Shown here piece by piece: positions 60,794-64,000 of a DNA stretch of 64,000 nt. This stretch comes from Mytilus galloprovincialis. Lineage: Eukaryota > Mollusca > Bivalvia > Mytilida > Mytilidae. A program made the translations under genes and the position numbers. Below the pieces are notes generated by a model. It did not search any database. It was not told the origin of the DNA and saw only the letters and a program-made list of their open reading frames with translations. The stretch lies in assembly GCF_965363235.1 (NCBI RefSeq), contig NC_134851.1, positions 33,508,321-33,572,320 of the forward strand, written 5' to 3'. The stretch's first letter is position 1, and the number at the start of each line of letters is the position of its first letter.

Positions 60794-61978
60794 CAGTAAA
60801 TTTGTAAAATTAGGATTATGTAGAATCTGTTAAATTTTCAGGGATTATGTAAAATCACCGGTTAGTTTAGGGATAATACGTAATCGCCAAAATTTTCAGG
60901 GATTATTTATAATCACTAGAACAAACGACAGGGACTATACAGATTTACTGAAATATATAACATATAGTCATATATGAATGGCTTACATAATATCCTGTTT
61001 GTCGGATTTTTTTACAACATTGTTTTTCACTAAGAATATAGAATAAATTGAACAAAAATGAAATTGGCAATAAAGTTAGTTTTCACGTAAAATCGTAGTG
61101 ATAGTCGTTTGGTTGTATGACGTAAACCAAATGTTAAGCACAGTATTTCAAAAACAATCATTATTTATTTTAACAAACTAAATTTGGATGGCATCGAATA
61201 TTACACATTTGCCCTACCTTTCGACAGTCACATATATTCAATTGATATCTGTTTTACCACTCTATCAACATTCCAAAAAACATTGCTCATCATATATCAA
61301 ACTAGATTTTACGGCACGTCTAGGACAAACAGAGTTTTCAGAAACATCTGAAGGTACCGTTTAAGGGAAATCAGCCTTGAATTGATTTCTTGTATGAGAT
61401 CTGACCAGGATCCCATGCGTTAAGGCCAGGCATTAATGTTGTTCAGTCCTTTCGTGAATAATGGCCAAGATATGTTTGCAATCCCTCTTTTCTCGAAACA
61501 CTTATGGAATTGTAATGAGATATGCATATCTTGAATTTTGTTTTTCCTCTGCAATTTGCATTAACATTTAACCCAAGCAATATCTGTGCCTGTATCATTG
61601 TGTACCATGCTTATTTGTTCATGACATAATGAGGTTTAATAGATGAATAAAATATATGGAAAAAAACTGATCACTTACGATTTACATAGTAGATCATGAA
61701 TGCAAACTGTTCACTTTAACTTTCAAGGAGTAGAAAAAAATAAATGATAATATGTCTATATTTATTTATTCTTTTCATGAAACAAAGAATCATTGAATAA
61801 TTGGTAATTATATGAAATCATATTTTGTGAATTTGTGATTATTTAAATGTTCAGTGTTTATGTAAAATCACCAGTCATTTTCAGGGAATCTATATAATCA
61901 CTAATGGTTTAAGTGATTCTAAATAACCCCTGATAAATCAGTAATTATACATAATCCCTGATTATACAAATTTACTGT
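60794..61978. mobile_element. Non-autonomous inverted-repeat element, 1.19 kb
   Basis: The left end is CAGTAAATTTGTAAAATTAG; the right end on the other strand is CAGTAAATTTGTATAATCAG. Both arms (about 140-150 bp) are built of repeated CAGGGATTATnTAnAATCAC words. The left arm itself closes with CAGATTTACTG at about 60940-60950, the inverse of its own start. The interior has no coding frame. No clear target duplication; superfamily not assigned. Confidence 0.7.
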
Positions 61979-64000
61979 AACATAAACATTAGAAGATTAT
62001 TACATCGTATTTACTTGCGTTTGTTCAAATTACATCCATTAAGTGCCTTAGAAATAATGAATATATTAGTTGAAAAGTTTTCAACGAATGGAATTCGTCA
62101 AACCACACTGACTTAACAAGAGCAGCCGAAATTGATCAAATTCGACTGAAGCTTTCGCTAATTTATGGTTTAGTATGTTTTTTATATATACACATTACTG
62201 TATAACTTAACAGACTAAATGTTGAATCGAAAAGATACGGTATGATTGGTCTACCTCGTTACCCCCTTGCATAAAAAAGCTTAAGTTATAATCAACCTTT
62301 TATATTTTATTCAGATATCAATTTGACATTGCTATCTTTTTTCAAACTTCTTGCATGTTATCTTTGTTCATCCAAAACGACTTAAACTGCCATTTTTCAA
62401 GTTTTGTAACTAGTTGTTAATACACACGAGAGAGCGCCTTAGACCATATATATAGTTATATAGTAGAACGTATCTTAGTAAAATATGACTTGCTCGAAAA
62501 TAAATCTTGACTTCGTAAGCTTATAATCAGACTAATTTTGTCAAAATTCTGTGATAAATTAATTTTTCTTAACTCTCTACAAGATTCTGGTAATCTATTT
62601 TCCCCTATCCAATATAACTCTACATTTCAGTGGTATACTTATTACCAGACCGTTATCCCGGTCTTACCACTTTGCAGAACCTATTGTATTAATATTTATC
62701 AATGCTTGAGTCCGTTTTAAATATGCCTAACGTAATCGTCGTTTGCAAGCAACATGAATTACTCATAACTGCAAGGATTGTCATCTAACGTTGAACTTTC
62801 TTTCAATCATAGGTGGCAAGAAAGGACTGCTTTTGTTTCTAATTTATTTCACGCAACGTAATAAGTTGAATTTATATATGTTGCCTCAAAGACGGAAACT
62901 ATGTATAAAGAAACAACTAAATGACGCAAACAAGTACCTTATAAATGAAGTATAACAAACACATTGGACAGCACGTACGAGATAGTTCATACTTCTACTT
63001 ATAAGAAACGTAACGCCTTTGTCTATTGTCTTTGTGAATGCTGATTTTACTTCTGTTTTTGGTAATGTCCGTTTGACGTGACTCTGTACTATCACATACT
63101 TAGTATTTTTGTCAGTATGCCCTTTATGTGATTCTTTGATACATATGACATGGCTCTGTACTTATACATTGCGTTATTGTGCTATTGTAATTTTTGTGTA
63201 TTTTTTGTCTTTCATTTTTGCTACTGTACTCTGTCTTTATGCCTTTTGTTGGCTTCTTTGTTTCAATTTTTTTTTTTTGGGGTAAAAGTGATTTTAATTG
63301 TGACACAAGTTGACTGCTGAACCCCTATATTTTGTATATTTTACCTTTAGTGTCTGTGTGTTTTGTTCACACATTATGTTCAATATTATATTAGAATTTG
63401 ATTCGACTATCATACAATTGAGATGTTTAGCTAGCAGCTATATAACCAATTTAAATCAGCTTTGTTGTACATAAAAAATTCCGGTATCAATTCAAGAATA
63501 TGACAGTTGTTATCCATTAGATTGATGTGTTTGAGATTTTGATTTTGCCATTTGGTTTTGGGAATCTCAGTTTTTTTAATTTTCCTTGGAGTTTACTACT
63601 TTTTAATTGTGCCTTATCTTAAGTTACCTCCGATTGTAAGTTCACTTCATAACCATATAGCAGTAGTAAAGGCATTCGGTGAAACTAAATATTTCCGTAT
63701 TAGTACTTCTATTGTCATTACAATTAAGATAGTATCATTCTGCGAGGTAACAAAATTCGTTTGAATGAAAATATTAAAAAAATCTTACCTTGTTATGCAT
63801 GTATGTGCCTTAAAACGTTTTCTCTGCATTCCATTCAAACTAATATACTCCTTGAAGTTTCTTGAATAGGTTATCTATCGTATTTTTTTTTGGTACAGCA
63901 AACGAAAGTATAAGGGAAAAAAACCACAACAAATTGATGACAGACATTTGTAGAATTTTATAAGGTTGGTGAGTTTTATGTGACAGTGATAATAACATCA
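61979..64000. other. 3' end of window, no gene; retroelement-like untranslated end
   Basis: No exon is supported. From about 63000 to 63600 the sequence resembles a 3' untranslated end of a mussel retroelement: 'gtgtctgtgtgttttgttca', GAATATGACAGTTGTTATCC and TTTGATTTTGCCATTTGG, as I recall it. The open frame at 63552-63764 is hydrophobic but lies in that repeat-like end and has no family hallmark. Confidence 0.4.

Noticed and set aside
63552-63764. Hydrophobic open frame resembling a membrane protein
   Set aside because: It lies in sequence that looks like a retroelement untranslated end, and T-rich DNA gives hydrophobic frames by chance.
1-64000. CRISPR arrays, bacterial operons, ribosome binding sites
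   Set aside because: The window is eukaryotic with spliced genes; no regularly spaced short identical repeats of that type occur.

Overview
The window looks like nuclear DNA of a bivalve mollusc, most likely a marine mussel (Mytilus-like). It is AT-rich, has short exons with GT-AG borders in long introns, and carries dense interspersed repeats of kinds I recognise from mussel genomes: a GAGCGTCACTGA / ACGAAACGCG SINE-like unit, a 'ccacatcttctt'-ended repeat and Penelope-like reverse transcriptases. The organism is an inference from recognition; no search was run.

Host genes: three related immunoglobulin-superfamily type I membrane receptor genes lie head to tail on the minus strand. Paralogue 1 (17-6422) has a V-type Ig exon, a second Ig exon, an Ig/FN3-like exon and a transmembrane (TM)/tail exon. 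Paralogue 2 (15024-27757) has the same four exons and all are open. Paralogue 3 (46962-59410) has a signal-peptide exon and two extra ectodomain exons (a CD80-like C2 Ig and a clear FN3). All internal exons are phase 1-1. The tails share spaced tyrosine motifs (YDEV/YDDI, NYNN/NYNM, GDGYENxYQ, YSxI, YQNTI), which suggests SH2-dependent signalling. Paralogues 1 and 3 carry stops, frameshifts or a lost splice acceptor, so only paralogue 2 looks clean. A 1,625-bp tandem duplication (47297-50546) repeats the TM exon of paralogue 3 and creates an alternative last exon with a short tail.

Mobile DNA: a 10.3-kb PIF/Harbinger transposon (36527-46810) lies just downstream of paralogue 3. Its five-exon transposase (about 337 aa) is open with the DDE residues present, but its Myb/SANT-type partner is broken. 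Other elements are a hAT-like non-autonomous element with a perfect 8-bp target-site duplication (1218-2470), several inverted-repeat elements (6990-8056, 21755-22303, 33535-33687, 42425-42592, 60794-61978), a 5'-truncated LINE (28210-29750), a broken Penelope-like element (51990-53880) with at least four 3'-end relics, tRNA-derived SINE heads (60.3-60.7 kb), and a cluster of about 590-bp repeat modules filling the 7.8-kb intron of paralogue 2 (20040-26940).

Layout: 0-6.4 kb paralogue 1; 6.4-15 kb gene-poor with repeats; 15-27.8 kb paralogue 2; 28-36.5 kb LINE and gene-free DNA; 36.5-46.8 kb Harbinger; 47-59.4 kb paralogue 3 with Penelope relics in its introns; 59.4-64 kb repeats. No CRISPR, rRNA or functional tRNA gene is visible. 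Exon borders were read by eye and may be off by a base or two.
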